A stretch of DNA of 64,000 nt from Shewanella fidelis ATCC BAA-318 (GTDB taxonomy: Bacteria > Pseudomonadota > Gammaproteobacteria > Enterobacterales > Shewanellaceae), in contig NZ_JADX01000004.1 in NCBI RefSeq assembly GCF_000518605.1, positions 497,596 through 561,595 of the forward strand, written 5' to 3'. Below the pieces are notes generated by a model. The model was not told the origin of the DNA. It saw only the letters and a program-made list of their open reading frames with translations, and ran no database searches. Shown piece by piece: positions 1 through 7,121 of this stretch (positions are counted from its first letter, which is position 1; each line of letters opens with the position of its first letter). The position numbers and the translations under genes are program-made.

Positions 1-2
1 TG

Positions 3-587
3 GTTGCGGGTAATGCTTACCTTGGCGACTTGATGCCAAAACTACAGGCTAAATCTATGCCTTGTGGTACTCAGGTTATCACCACCGAGCCATTAGGTGA
101 GGCGCTCGCTAAAAGTCTACTGCCACAAAACTATTGTGTCGAAGATTGTAATTACCTACTCGATTACTTTCGGTTATCTGGGGATAACCGTCTTATTTAT
201 GGTGGTGGCGTAGTGTATGGCGCCAGAGATCCTGCAGATATTAAGTCGATTATCGGCCCTAAGATGCTTAAGACTTTCCCACAACTTAAAGATGTGAAGA
301 TTGATTACACTTGGACTGGCAATTTTTTGCTCACATTATCGCGCTTACCTCAGGTTGGTCGAATTGGTAGCAATATCTATTACTCTCAAGGCTGCAGTGG
401 CCATGGCGTCACTTATACGCATTTGGCAGGTAAGATCTTAGCTGAGGCTATAAATGGTCAAGCGACACGATTCGACGCTTTTGCTGGTTTACCGCATTAT
501 CCATTCCCTGGCGGGCATATGTTTAGGGTGCCTTTTAGCGCAATTGGTGCTTGGTATTACAGTATGCGCGACAAATTAGGGGTGTAA
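3..587 (+). CDS. FAD-dependent oxidoreductase, C-terminal part (gamma-glutamylputrescine oxidase-like)
   Basis: The reading frame is open from the window edge (V-A-G-N-A-Y-L-G-D-L...), so the gene starts upstream and only about 194 residues of the C-terminal part are visible. The visible part fits the DAO/PuuB family: a GGGVVYGARDP segment, then YYSQGCSGHGVTYTHLAGK near the FAD-binding C-terminal end, then FDAFAGLPHYPFPGG. Such enzymes oxidatively deaminate gamma-glutamylputrescine with FAD, releasing H2O2. The following gabD and gabT genes support a role in putrescine-to-succinate catabolism. The N-terminal Rossmann motif lies outside the window, so the exact substrate cannot be fixed; a sarcosine-oxidase-like amine oxidase remains possible. 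Confidence 0.85.
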   Translation, partial: VAGNAYLGDLMPKLQAKSMPCGTQVITTEPLGEALAKSLLPQNYCVEDCNYLLDYFRLSGDNRLIYGGGVVYGARDPADIKSIIGPKMLKTFPQLKDVKIDYTWTGNFLLTLSRLPQVGRIGSNIYYSQGCSGHGVTYTHLAGKILAEAINGQATRFDAFAGLPHYPFPGGHMFRVPFSAIGAWYYSMRDKLGV

Positions 588-684
588 ATTTATATCGCTA
601 GTGATGAACTCGACCCAGCTTTAGGGAGTCGAAGCCAATTAGTCTGTCGGCTATAAAGCGCCAAATTAAATGAAGGAGTAACCT

Positions 685-2133
685 GTGCAGTTGAATGATA
701 TGAGCTTACTACGCCAACAATGTTATATAGATGGTCAGTGGCTTGACGCCTTAAGTGGCGCCAAAGTGGAGATAGCCAATCCTGCGACTAATGAAGTGAT
801 TGCTAGTGTCCCAATGATGGGCACAGCAGAAACACAAATGGCAATCAGTGCAGCGGAAAAGGCATTACCAGCTTGGCGTGCACTGACTGCAAAAGAGCGT
901 GCTGTAAAGCTAAAGCGTTGGTTTGAGTTATTACTGCAACATCAAGATGATTTGGCATTAATGATGACGACAGAGCAAGGTAAGCCATTGGCTGAAGCTA
1001 AAGGTGAAGTGGCTTATGCTGCATCATTTATTGAATGGTTTGCAGAAGAAGCGAAACGCGTATATGGCGATACCATCCCAGGTCATCAAGGCGATAAGCG
1101 CCTTTTAGTGATTAAGCAGAGTGTTGGTGTTACAGCTGCAATTACACCGTGGAATTTTCCTGCGGCAATGATCACCCGTAAAGCAGCACCTGCGCTGGCA
1201 GCAGGCTGCACCATGGTGGTTAAGCCTGCGCCGCAAACCCCTTTTACCGCATTGGCTTTAGCTGAGTTGGCAGAGAGAGCGGGGATCCCCGCAGGTGTTT
1301 TCAGTGTCGTTACTGGTGACGCTGTTGCTATTGGCAATGAGCTTTGTAGCAACCCTGTGGTTCGTAAGCTTTCTTTCACAGGTTCAACACCGGTAGGAAT
1401 AAAGTTAATGGAGCAATGCGCACCGACACTTAAAAAGATGTCACTGGAGCTTGGGGGCAATGCGCCCTTTATTGTGTTTAACGATGCAGATATTGATGCG
1501 GCAGTTGAAGGGGCGATGATTGCTAAGTATCGCAACGCTGGTCAGACTTGCGTGTGTGCTAATCGTATCTATGTGCAAGACGGTGTCTACGATGAATTTG
1601 CCGAGAAGCTAGCCCAAGCGGTAACTAAGCTCAAGTTGGGTGTAGGCACCGAAGCTGACGTGACAACAGGACCACTTATTAACAGTGATGCGGTGGCTAA
1701 AGTACAAAGACATCTGGATGATGCCTTGGCCAAAGGAGCCACGTTGCGTTGTGGTGGCAAACGTGCAGATTTAGGAGAGAACTTCTTTGAGCCAACAGTT
1801 ATCACTGAGGTGGATAAGCGCATGTTAGTCGCTAAAGAGGAAACTTTTGGCCCTTTAGCTGCGCTATTCAAGTTCTCAGATGTTGATGATGTGATTGAGC
1901 AGGCCAATGACACTGAGTTTGGTTTAGCAGCTTACTTTTATGGTCGAGATATCTCGTTAGTATGGAAAGTCTCTGAAGCACTTGAATACGGTATGGTCGG
2001 TGTTAATACAGGCCTTATCTCTACTGAAGTCGCGCCATTTGGTGGGATCAAATCATCGGGACTCGGTCGTGAAGGCGCTAAGTGTGGTATCGAAGAGTAT
2101 TTAGAGATGAAGTACATCTGCATGTCGGTTTAG
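685..2133 (+). CDS. gabD: Succinate-semialdehyde dehydrogenase, NAD(P)+ (GabD)
   Basis: 482 residues, the usual length for GabD-type aldehyde dehydrogenases, which oxidise succinate semialdehyde to succinate in the cytoplasm. ALDH landmarks are present: PWNFP with Asn157, cofactor-site Lys180 (VVKPAPQTP), the general base Glu255 in LELGGNAPF, and catalytic Cys289 in NAGQTCVCANR. The start is GTG at 685, preceded by a strong GAAGGAG ribosome site at 672-678. It lies 97 bp after the oxidase gene and 40 bp before gabT, so all three are probably cotranscribed. A related role on gamma-glutamyl-GABA aldehyde (PuuC-like) cannot be excluded, but the sequence is closer to GabD. Confidence 0.93.
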   Translation: MQLNDMSLLRQQCYIDGQWLDALSGAKVEIANPATNEVIASVPMMGTAETQMAISAAEKALPAWRALTAKERAVKLKRWFELLLQHQDDLALMMTTEQGKPLAEAKGEVAYAASFIEWFAEEAKRVYGDTIPGHQGDKRLLVIKQSVGVTAAITPWNFPAAMITRKAAPALAAGCTMVVKPAPQTPFTALALAELAERAGIPAGVFSVVTGDAVAIGNELCSNPVVRKLSFTGSTPVGIKLMEQCAPTLKKMSLELGGNAPFIVFNDADIDAAVEGAMIAKYRNAGQTCVCANRIYVQDGVYDEFAEKLAQAVTKLKLGVGTEADVTTGPLINSDAVAKVQRHLDDALAKGATLRCGGKRADLGENFFEPTVITEVDKRMLVAKEETFGPLAALFKFSDVDDVIEQANDTEFGLAAYFYGRDISLVWKVSEALEYGMVGVNTGLISTEVAPFGGIKSSGLGREGAKCGIEEYLEMKYICMSV

Positions 2134-2173
2134 TCGTTAACATTCAACTGAAGTCAGTAAAAAGGAATTGATC

Positions 2174-3451
2174 ATGACAACCAATGAGTCACTTATGGTA
2201 CGCCGCCAAGCTGCGGTCGCTAATGGCGTAGGGCAAATTCATCCTATCTATACTCAGCGTGCGGATAACGCTAGGGTATGGGATGTGGAAGGGCGCGAGT
2301 TCATCGACTTTGCTGGTGGTATTGCGGTGCTTAATACCGGCCACCTGCACAACAAAGTTAAAGCAGCCGTTGCTGAGCAACTCGAGTTGTTTTCTCACAC
2401 TTGCTTTATGGTGCTGGGTTATGAGAACTATATTCAGGTATGTGAAAAGTTGAACCATCTCGTACCGGGTAATTTCGCAAAGAAAACAGCGTTATTTACC
2501 AGTGGCTCTGAGGCAGTAGAAAACGCCGTTAAAGTGGCGCGGGCTTATACCAAACGCAGCGGGGTTATAGCGTTTACCTCGGGCTACCATGGTCGAACCA
2601 TGGCTGCGTTGGCGTTAACGGGCAAGGTTGCACCTTATAGCAAAGGCATGGGCTTGATGTCGGCCAATGTATTTAGAGCTGAGTTTCCCTGTGCACTACA
2701 CGGCATAAGTGATGACGATGCAATAGCATCGATAGAGCGTATTTTCAAAAATGATGCTGAGCCGGACGATATTGCAGCTATCATTATCGAGCCAGTACAA
2801 GGTGAGGGCGGCTTCTACCATACCTCGGTTGAATTTATGCAGCGGTTACGTTTGCTATGTGATCAGCACGGTATCATGCTGATTGCCGATGAAGTACAGA
2901 CTGGCGCGGGACGCACAGGTACTTTCTTTGCTATGGAGCAGATGGGCGTCGCTGCAGATATCACTACTTTTGCCAAATCTATAGCGGGTGGTTTTCCGCT
3001 TTCAGGTATTACTGGTCGCGCCGAAGTGATGGACGCTATTGGTGCTGGTGGTTTAGGCGGTACTTATGGTGGCAACCCGTTAGCTTGTGCTGCTGCGCTT
3101 GCTGTGATTGACGTATTTGAGCAGGAGCAATTGCTTGAGCGAGCCAATGCTTTGGGCTTTAAACTAAAAGAGTCACTGAAAGGGATGGCGCGCAGGCATG
3201 AGCAGATTGTAGATGTGCGCGGCCTTGGTGCCATGATAGCTGTGGAGCTGATGCAAAATGGTGAACCTGCACCTGAGTATTGCGCGCAAATATTGAAAGA
3301 AGCGCGAGATAGAGGGCTTATCCTGTTGTCATGTGGTACTTATGGCAATGTACTGCGTATTTTAGTCCCCCTTACCGCGCCAGATGAACTGGTAGACAGA
3401 GGGCTTGAAATCATTAGTGCTAGTTTTGACGCGGTGCTAAACAAGGATTAA
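2174..3451 (+). CDS. gabT: 4-aminobutyrate aminotransferase (GabT)
   Basis: 425-residue class III PLP aminotransferase that transfers the amino group of GABA to 2-oxoglutarate, giving succinate semialdehyde for the upstream dehydrogenase. Visible landmarks are GSEAVENAVK, GYHGRT, Glu211 in EPVQGEGG, the Asp of IADEVQTGAGRTG, and the PLP-binding Lys268 in TTFAKSIAGGFP. The frame could open at an upstream TTG (2168), but the ATG at 2174 has AAAGG at 2161-2165 at good spacing, so it is chosen. It is the last gene of the putrescine/GABA operon. Only the exact omega-amino acid preference is uncertain. Confidence 0.94.
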   Translation: MTTNESLMVRRQAAVANGVGQIHPIYTQRADNARVWDVEGREFIDFAGGIAVLNTGHLHNKVKAAVAEQLELFSHTCFMVLGYENYIQVCEKLNHLVPGNFAKKTALFTSGSEAVENAVKVARAYTKRSGVIAFTSGYHGRTMAALALTGKVAPYSKGMGLMSANVFRAEFPCALHGISDDDAIASIERIFKNDAEPDDIAAIIIEPVQGEGGFYHTSVEFMQRLRLLCDQHGIMLIADEVQTGAGRTGTFFAMEQMGVAADITTFAKSIAGGFPLSGITGRAEVMDAIGAGGLGGTYGGNPLACAAALAVIDVFEQEQLLERANALGFKLKESLKGMARRHEQIVDVRGLGAMIAVELMQNGEPAPEYCAQILKEARDRGLILLSCGTYGNVLRILVPLTAPDELVDRGLEIISASFDAVLNKD

Positions 3452-3499
3452 TACTTGTTGTTAGAGTTTTTGAAGTCTGCCTGTGGGCGATGTAGAAAT

Positions 3500-3530
3500 C
3501 CGAGCGCTGTTTCAGTCTCGGGTTTTCTTG
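3500..3530 (+). terminator. Probable terminator of the gabDT operon
   Basis: Short inverted repeat CCGAG (3500-3504) / CTCGG (3517-3521) followed by GTTTTCTTGTTT, about 50 bp after the gabT stop. The stem is only 5 bp, so this is a modest call. Confidence 0.4.
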
Positions 3531-3549
3531 TTTCAATAGGTTAATATTT

Positions 3550-3981
3550 TTACTTAACCACGAGTACAGGACAATGGGCTTTGTTAACAATTTCTTCTGC
3601 CGTATTGGCGTTGAGAAAGTGAGCGAGTCCAGTGCGTCCGTGGCTTGCCATTACAATCATACCGGCATTGATATTTTTTTCAGTCGCTAATATCTGCTCC
3701 ACAGGGCGACCATGGCAAATTCGACTTTCAAATGGAAAGTAGACATCAAATGAGCTGATAAATTGCTGCATTTTTTCAGCGGCTTCTCTTTCCATCCTCT
3801 CTATAAGTTCTTCGGGTGTCACCGCGAGCACTCGAGTGTATTTATCGCCAAAGGGTTTATCGACTACGTGTAGTAGACAGATCCCGACTTCATAAAAGTT
3901 CGCCATCTCGATTGCATAGCTTATGGCGTGTGATGCTGTCTCCGAAAAGTCGGTTGGACAAAGGATCTGCTGGCTTCGCAT
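3550..3981 (-). CDS. Universal stress protein, UspA family
   Basis: 143-residue single Usp domain: N-terminal ILCPTDFSETASHAISYA strand-helix and the C-terminal nucleotide-loop region MIVMASHGRTGLAHFL. The final part of the usual loop (GS/T motif) reads NANTAEE, so ATP binding is plausible but not assured. AGGAGG lies just upstream of the ATG at 3981. It converges on gabT. The truncated repeat at 3996-4098 begins 15 bp upstream of the start codon, so the promoter must lie in or beyond that repeat. Usp proteins are cytoplasmic stress-survival factors; no specific partner is suggested here. Confidence 0.88.
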   Translation of the reverse strand: MRSQQILCPTDFSETASHAISYAIEMANFYEVGICLLHVVDKPFGDKYTRVLAVTPEELIERMEREAAEKMQQFISSFDVYFPFESRICHGRPVEQILATEKNINAGMIVMASHGRTGLAHFLNANTAEEIVNKAHCPVLVVK

Positions 3982-3995
3982 AACATCCTCCTGTT

Positions 3996-4098
3996 ATTCC
4001 AATCAGTACAAGAATTTGATCAACTCAGAGCGTTTTTTAGCAATCTAATTCAAGGCGAATAGTTGAAACAATGCTTGCTCCTTTGTGAAGTTATCCAA
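3996..4098 (-). repeat. Truncated copy of MITE-like repeat
   Basis: About 100 bp matching, in reverse orientation, the terminal third of the full elements at 22214-22479 and 27264-27551. Shared pieces are the end CCAATCAGTACAAGAATTTG, then AGCAATCTAATTCAAGGCGA and TTGTGAAGTTAT. The terminal inverted repeat has changed (ATTCC for ATACC) and similarity stops near 4098. It abuts the ribosome-binding region of the usp gene. Confidence 0.8.
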
Positions 4099-4322
4099 GT
4101 ATTACCTTTCCTTATCTTATATAGCCTAAAAAGCTTAAGGATTAATACTCCTTTAAATATAGGCGCTGTGCTTGTGTGAGTAAATTCGTAAGCTGAAAAT
4201 CGATGGCTTTATTGTGGCTTTTATCGCGACTTAGGAGGATTGCAGGCGGGAAAATAATAGAGCTAAGTGATTAAGGGAATCTGTGAAGCAGCGTTTCTAT
4301 GACTTAACTCTATCGGTTAGGA

Positions 4323-4448
4323 TTAGTTCTGTGTAAAGAATTGAGTCAGTCGTTTGGTGAATAAGCCTAAGATAACAACGGCGCACTCAACAATTACAAC
4401 CCCAGCCACTAATGAGAATAGTGCCGGTACATGTCTAATAAAATCCAT
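4323..4448 (-). CDS. Small single-span membrane protein (41 aa), unknown
   Basis: A 41-codon frame, ATG at 4448 down to TAA at 4323-4325. It starts MDFIRHVPALFS, has one hydrophobic span (LVAGVVIVECAVVILGLF), then a basic tail TKRLTQFFTQN, so an N-out/C-in orientation is suggested. A Shine-Dalgarno AGAGG lies six bases upstream of the ATG, and an in-frame TAG directly precedes the ATG, so the start is unambiguous. It is divergent from the cbb3-like operon, and a CRP-like palindrome lies 74-89 bp upstream. No family is recognised. It might be an accessory peptide of the neighbouring oxidase, as small peptides such as CcoQ/CcoM are in other cbb3 enzymes, but that is inference. Confidence 0.62.
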   Translation of the reverse strand: MDFIRHVPALFSLVAGVVIVECAVVILGLFTKRLTQFFTQN

Positions 4449-4521
4449 CTAGTGCCTCTCAACAATACAGGATACAAGCTGATACGTTTGAATGAATATC
4501 CCACAAATGTTGAGATTTATT

Positions 4522-4537
4522 TTTGATAAAGCTCACA
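4522..4537. promoter_or_regulatory. CRP-like palindrome TTTGA-N6-TCACA
   Basis: TTTGA (4522-4526), six bases, TCACA (4533-4537): one mismatch to the CRP consensus TGTGA-N6-TCACA. It lies between the small membrane-protein gene (start 4448) and the oxidase operon (start 4771), so it could serve either. CRP is a major respiration regulator in Shewanella, which makes the site sensible; binding is not shown. Confidence 0.5.
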
Positions 4538-4770
4538 AAAAATCCTCCCTTAATTATTGTTAATCTTAGTTTTATTGAATTTTTTATTTAGGGGTACCTA
4601 ATAAATATGGCATCAAGTTTCTGAGAACAGATGGTACGGCTATCAGAAAAACTAAACCTAAATAAACCTGCAGACGTAGTGATTATCTGAACAATAATTG
4701 TGCATTTTTTGGCAATTCAAAGAATACAGACTAGTTTCAATAAGGTGCACAAGAATATAAGAGACTACTT

Positions 4771-5103
4771 ATGAATCGACTACTGTTACTCCTGCTTGTT
4801 ACATTTTGGTCGTTAGCGACACACGCAGACTATGAGCCGAGTTTTAAAATTGGCAAAGAAAAAGCCAAAGTCTGTATGACCTGTCATGGTGAGGATGGGA
4901 TCTCCACTGTTGATCCCTACCCAAACCTTCGTGGCCAAAAGATGGGTTACCTCATTTCTTCTTTAAAAGACTATCAAGCTAGGCAGCGAATAAGCGGCTT
5001 AGCTATTTTGATGCAACAACAAGCTGACGCACTGAGTGAACAAGATATGAAGGATATCTCTTATTACTACTCAGTTTTGGGCACGAGTAAAGAAGAGGAG
5101 TAG
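4771..5103 (+). CDS. Periplasmic monoheme cytochrome c (c5/c553-like)
   Basis: 110 residues with a signal peptide (MNRLLLLLLVTFWSLATHA, cleavage near residue 19) and one CMTCH haem site (Cys35, His39). A conserved PNLRGQ block follows, with a C-terminal helix ending ISYYYSVL. The same PNLxGQ block occurs in two cytochromes of the molybdoenzyme operon at 36.5-38.8 kb, so the three form one family. The stop is 3 bp from ccoN and the gene heads the oxidase operon. It is therefore a likely electron donor to, or loosely bound subunit of, that oxidase. Confidence 0.9.
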   Translation: MNRLLLLLLVTFWSLATHADYEPSFKIGKEKAKVCMTCHGEDGISTVDPYPNLRGQKMGYLISSLKDYQARQRISGLAILMQQQADALSEQDMKDISYYYSVLGTSKEEE

Positions 5104-5106
5104 AGC

Positions 5107-6516
5107 ATGCAAGCAAGCACCGAGCTCTATGATGTTAAGGTCGTCCGTTATTTTATTATTGCAGCGTTAGTTTGGGCTGTTGCGGGTATGTTTATTGGCG
5201 TGGTACTCGCTGCGCAGCTTTATTGGCCAGCGCTTAATTTTGATTCTGAGTATATTCAATTTGGGCGATTGCGTCCCTTGCACACATCTGGTGTCATTTA
5301 TGGGTTTGTCGTTAATATTTTAATGGGCACCTCACTGTATATCGTGCAGCGAACTGGCAAAACCAAGCTATTCAACCATAGTCTGGCTTGGATGGTGTTT
5401 TGGGGTTGGCAGTTAATATTGGTCCTAGCTCTGATTACGTTGCCGCTAGGCTACACAACCAGTAAAGAATACGCCGAACTTGAATGGCCAATCGATATTC
5501 TGATTGTCATTGTTTGGGTGCTGTACGCGGTACTGTTCTTCGGCACGATAGCTAAACGAACCGTGCATCACATATTTGTTGCAAACTGGTTTTTTGGCGC
5601 GTTTATCATTGTTATTGCGTTGATTTTTATTCTTAATAATTTGGCGCTACCCGCTTATTTTATGAAGTCTTATTCAGTTTTTGCGGGGGCACAAGATGCC
5701 ATTGTTCAGTGGTGGTGGGGCCATAATGCCGTAGGGTTCTTACTCACTGCCGGTATTATTGGTATGAACTACTACTTCATACCGAAACTCGCTGAACGGC
5801 CAATCTATTCTTACCGTTTATCTATTATTCATTTTTGGGGGTTGGTCGGTTTCTATACGTGGGCCGGTACTCACCACCTTGTTTACTCGTCTGTGCCGGT
5901 TTGGGTGCAAAACATAGGTATCGTAATGTCGCTTATTTTGTGGTTACCGTCTTGGGCGGGAGCATTTAATAGCGCCATGACCCTGCTACAAAACAAGGCT
6001 AAATTAAAAACTGACTACATTATGTGGTTTTTCATGTCGGCTATTTTGTACTACTGCTTGGCGACCTTTGAGGGGCCGCTCTTAGCTATACGCTGGTTTA
6101 ACATGCTTGCTCATAATACTGAATGGATTATTGGTCACGTGCATTCTGCCGCGCTTGGGTGGGTAGGAATGTCAGGTATTGCCGTATTTTACTATTTTAT
6201 TCCACGGCTTTGGGGACAAAACGGCCTTTGGTCGCAGAAGTTGCTTAAGTGGCATTTCTGGCTAGCTCATTTAGGTGTGGCACTTTATGCGATTGCATTA
6301 TGGGTTGCTGGAATTGGTGAGGGCTATATGTGGTTAGCACAACAAGAAAATGGCTCACTTGCATATAGCTTTGTCGAAGCGATGGATTTTAAGGCCCCAT
6401 GGTTGTTTGTTCGTTTCTTTGGTGGTGCTTGCTATGTATTAGGTTTATTGCTGATGGTGTTTAACCTATACAAAACAGTGACTGTAAAGTTGGAGGTCAA
6501 TCAAGATGCTAAGTAA
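5107..6516 (+). CDS. ccoN: cbb3-type cytochrome c oxidase subunit I (CcoN-like)
   Basis: 469-residue haem-copper oxidase catalytic subunit with about 12 membrane spans. The haem and CuB ligands can be placed: His59 in RPLHTSGVIYGF, His206 in WWWGHNAVGF, the His256-His257 pair in YTWAGTHHLVY with Tyr250 in the cbb3 position, and His344/His346 in IIGHVHSAALGW. It reduces O2 to water and pumps protons. A GAGGAG ribosome site overlaps the end of the preceding cytochrome gene, and ccoO starts inside its 3' end, so the genes are translationally coupled. It is divergent enough from textbook CcoN (PLHTSGVIYGF instead of the RPxHT-N-x-VIF style) to represent a second, alternative cbb3 lineage; this is inference. 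Confidence 0.93.
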   Translation: MQASTELYDVKVVRYFIIAALVWAVAGMFIGVVLAAQLYWPALNFDSEYIQFGRLRPLHTSGVIYGFVVNILMGTSLYIVQRTGKTKLFNHSLAWMVFWGWQLILVLALITLPLGYTTSKEYAELEWPIDILIVIVWVLYAVLFFGTIAKRTVHHIFVANWFFGAFIIVIALIFILNNLALPAYFMKSYSVFAGAQDAIVQWWWGHNAVGFLLTAGIIGMNYYFIPKLAERPIYSYRLSIIHFWGLVGFYTWAGTHHLVYSSVPVWVQNIGIVMSLILWLPSWAGAFNSAMTLLQNKAKLKTDYIMWFFMSAILYYCLATFEGPLLAIRWFNMLAHNTEWIIGHVHSAALGWVGMSGIAVFYYFIPRLWGQNGLWSQKLLKWHFWLAHLGVALYAIALWVAGIGEGYMWLAQQENGSLAYSFVEAMDFKAPWLFVRFFGGACYVLGLLLMVFNLYKTVTVKLEVNQDAK

Positions 6517-7120
6517 AGACTTTACCCAATCTTTGGTGATCCTCATTGTAGCAACTGTGCTAGTTGCCAGTTTTTCAATAGTGGTGCTTATTGTGCCTAA
6601 TCTTGTACGTACAGATGAGATCCGTCTGCGCTCAATGGCGATACCATTGACCGCTGTGCAGGTTGCAGGTCGTGATGTCTATATCAGTGAAGGTTGCCAT
6701 GTTTGCCACACTCAAATGGTACGTAATATTGATCCTGAAGTGAAACGGGATGGTAGAGCAAACAAAGAAGCTGACGATATTTATGAGTACCCTAATTTGT
6801 GGGGCTCAAAGCGCACAGGTCCAGATTTAACAAACCTAGGCAGAAAGTACTCAGATCAATGGCAACGGATCCATCTAATGAACCCGAGGCAGGTAGTACC
6901 GACATCGTTAATGCCTGCTTATCCATGGTTATTTGAGCAAGTGTTATCCGGTGACGACATCGAAGATAAAATGCGTGCACTACAAACCTTAGGTGTTCCT
7001 TACACTGACAGTGAAATAGATAAAGCACGCTTAGCAGTGAAAGGAATGACGAAGGGGGAGGCTTTAGTTCAATATTTACAGAGCCTTGGCCAAGATACTG
7101 CCGGCGATCAGGAGCGTTAA
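6506..7120 (+). CDS. ccoO: cbb3-type oxidase monoheme subunit II (CcoO-like)
   Basis: 204 residues: one N-terminal membrane anchor (LVILIVATVLVASFSIVVLI) and a periplasmic monoheme domain with CHVCH (Cys64-His68). The following CHTQMVRNIDPEVKRDG and GSKRTGPDLTNLGRKYS blocks are typical of CcoO, as is the axial-Met segment SLMPAYPWLF. It passes electrons from the P subunit to the haem-copper centre in CcoN. The ATG overlaps the last 11 bases of ccoN and has GGAGG at 6492-6496. The length is normal for CcoO. No ccoQ gene follows. Confidence 0.93.
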   Translation: MLSKDFTQSLVILIVATVLVASFSIVVLIVPNLVRTDEIRLRSMAIPLTAVQVAGRDVYISEGCHVCHTQMVRNIDPEVKRDGRANKEADDIYEYPNLWGSKRTGPDLTNLGRKYSDQWQRIHLMNPRQVVPTSLMPAYPWLFEQVLSGDDIEDKMRALQTLGVPYTDSEIDKARLAVKGMTKGEALVQYLQSLGQDTAGDQER

Positions 7121-7121
7121 T

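Noticed and set aside
1086..1535. 149-codon frame on the minus strand inside gabD
   Set aside because: It lies wholly within a clear aldehyde dehydrogenase gene on the other strand, has no ribosome site and no domain character.
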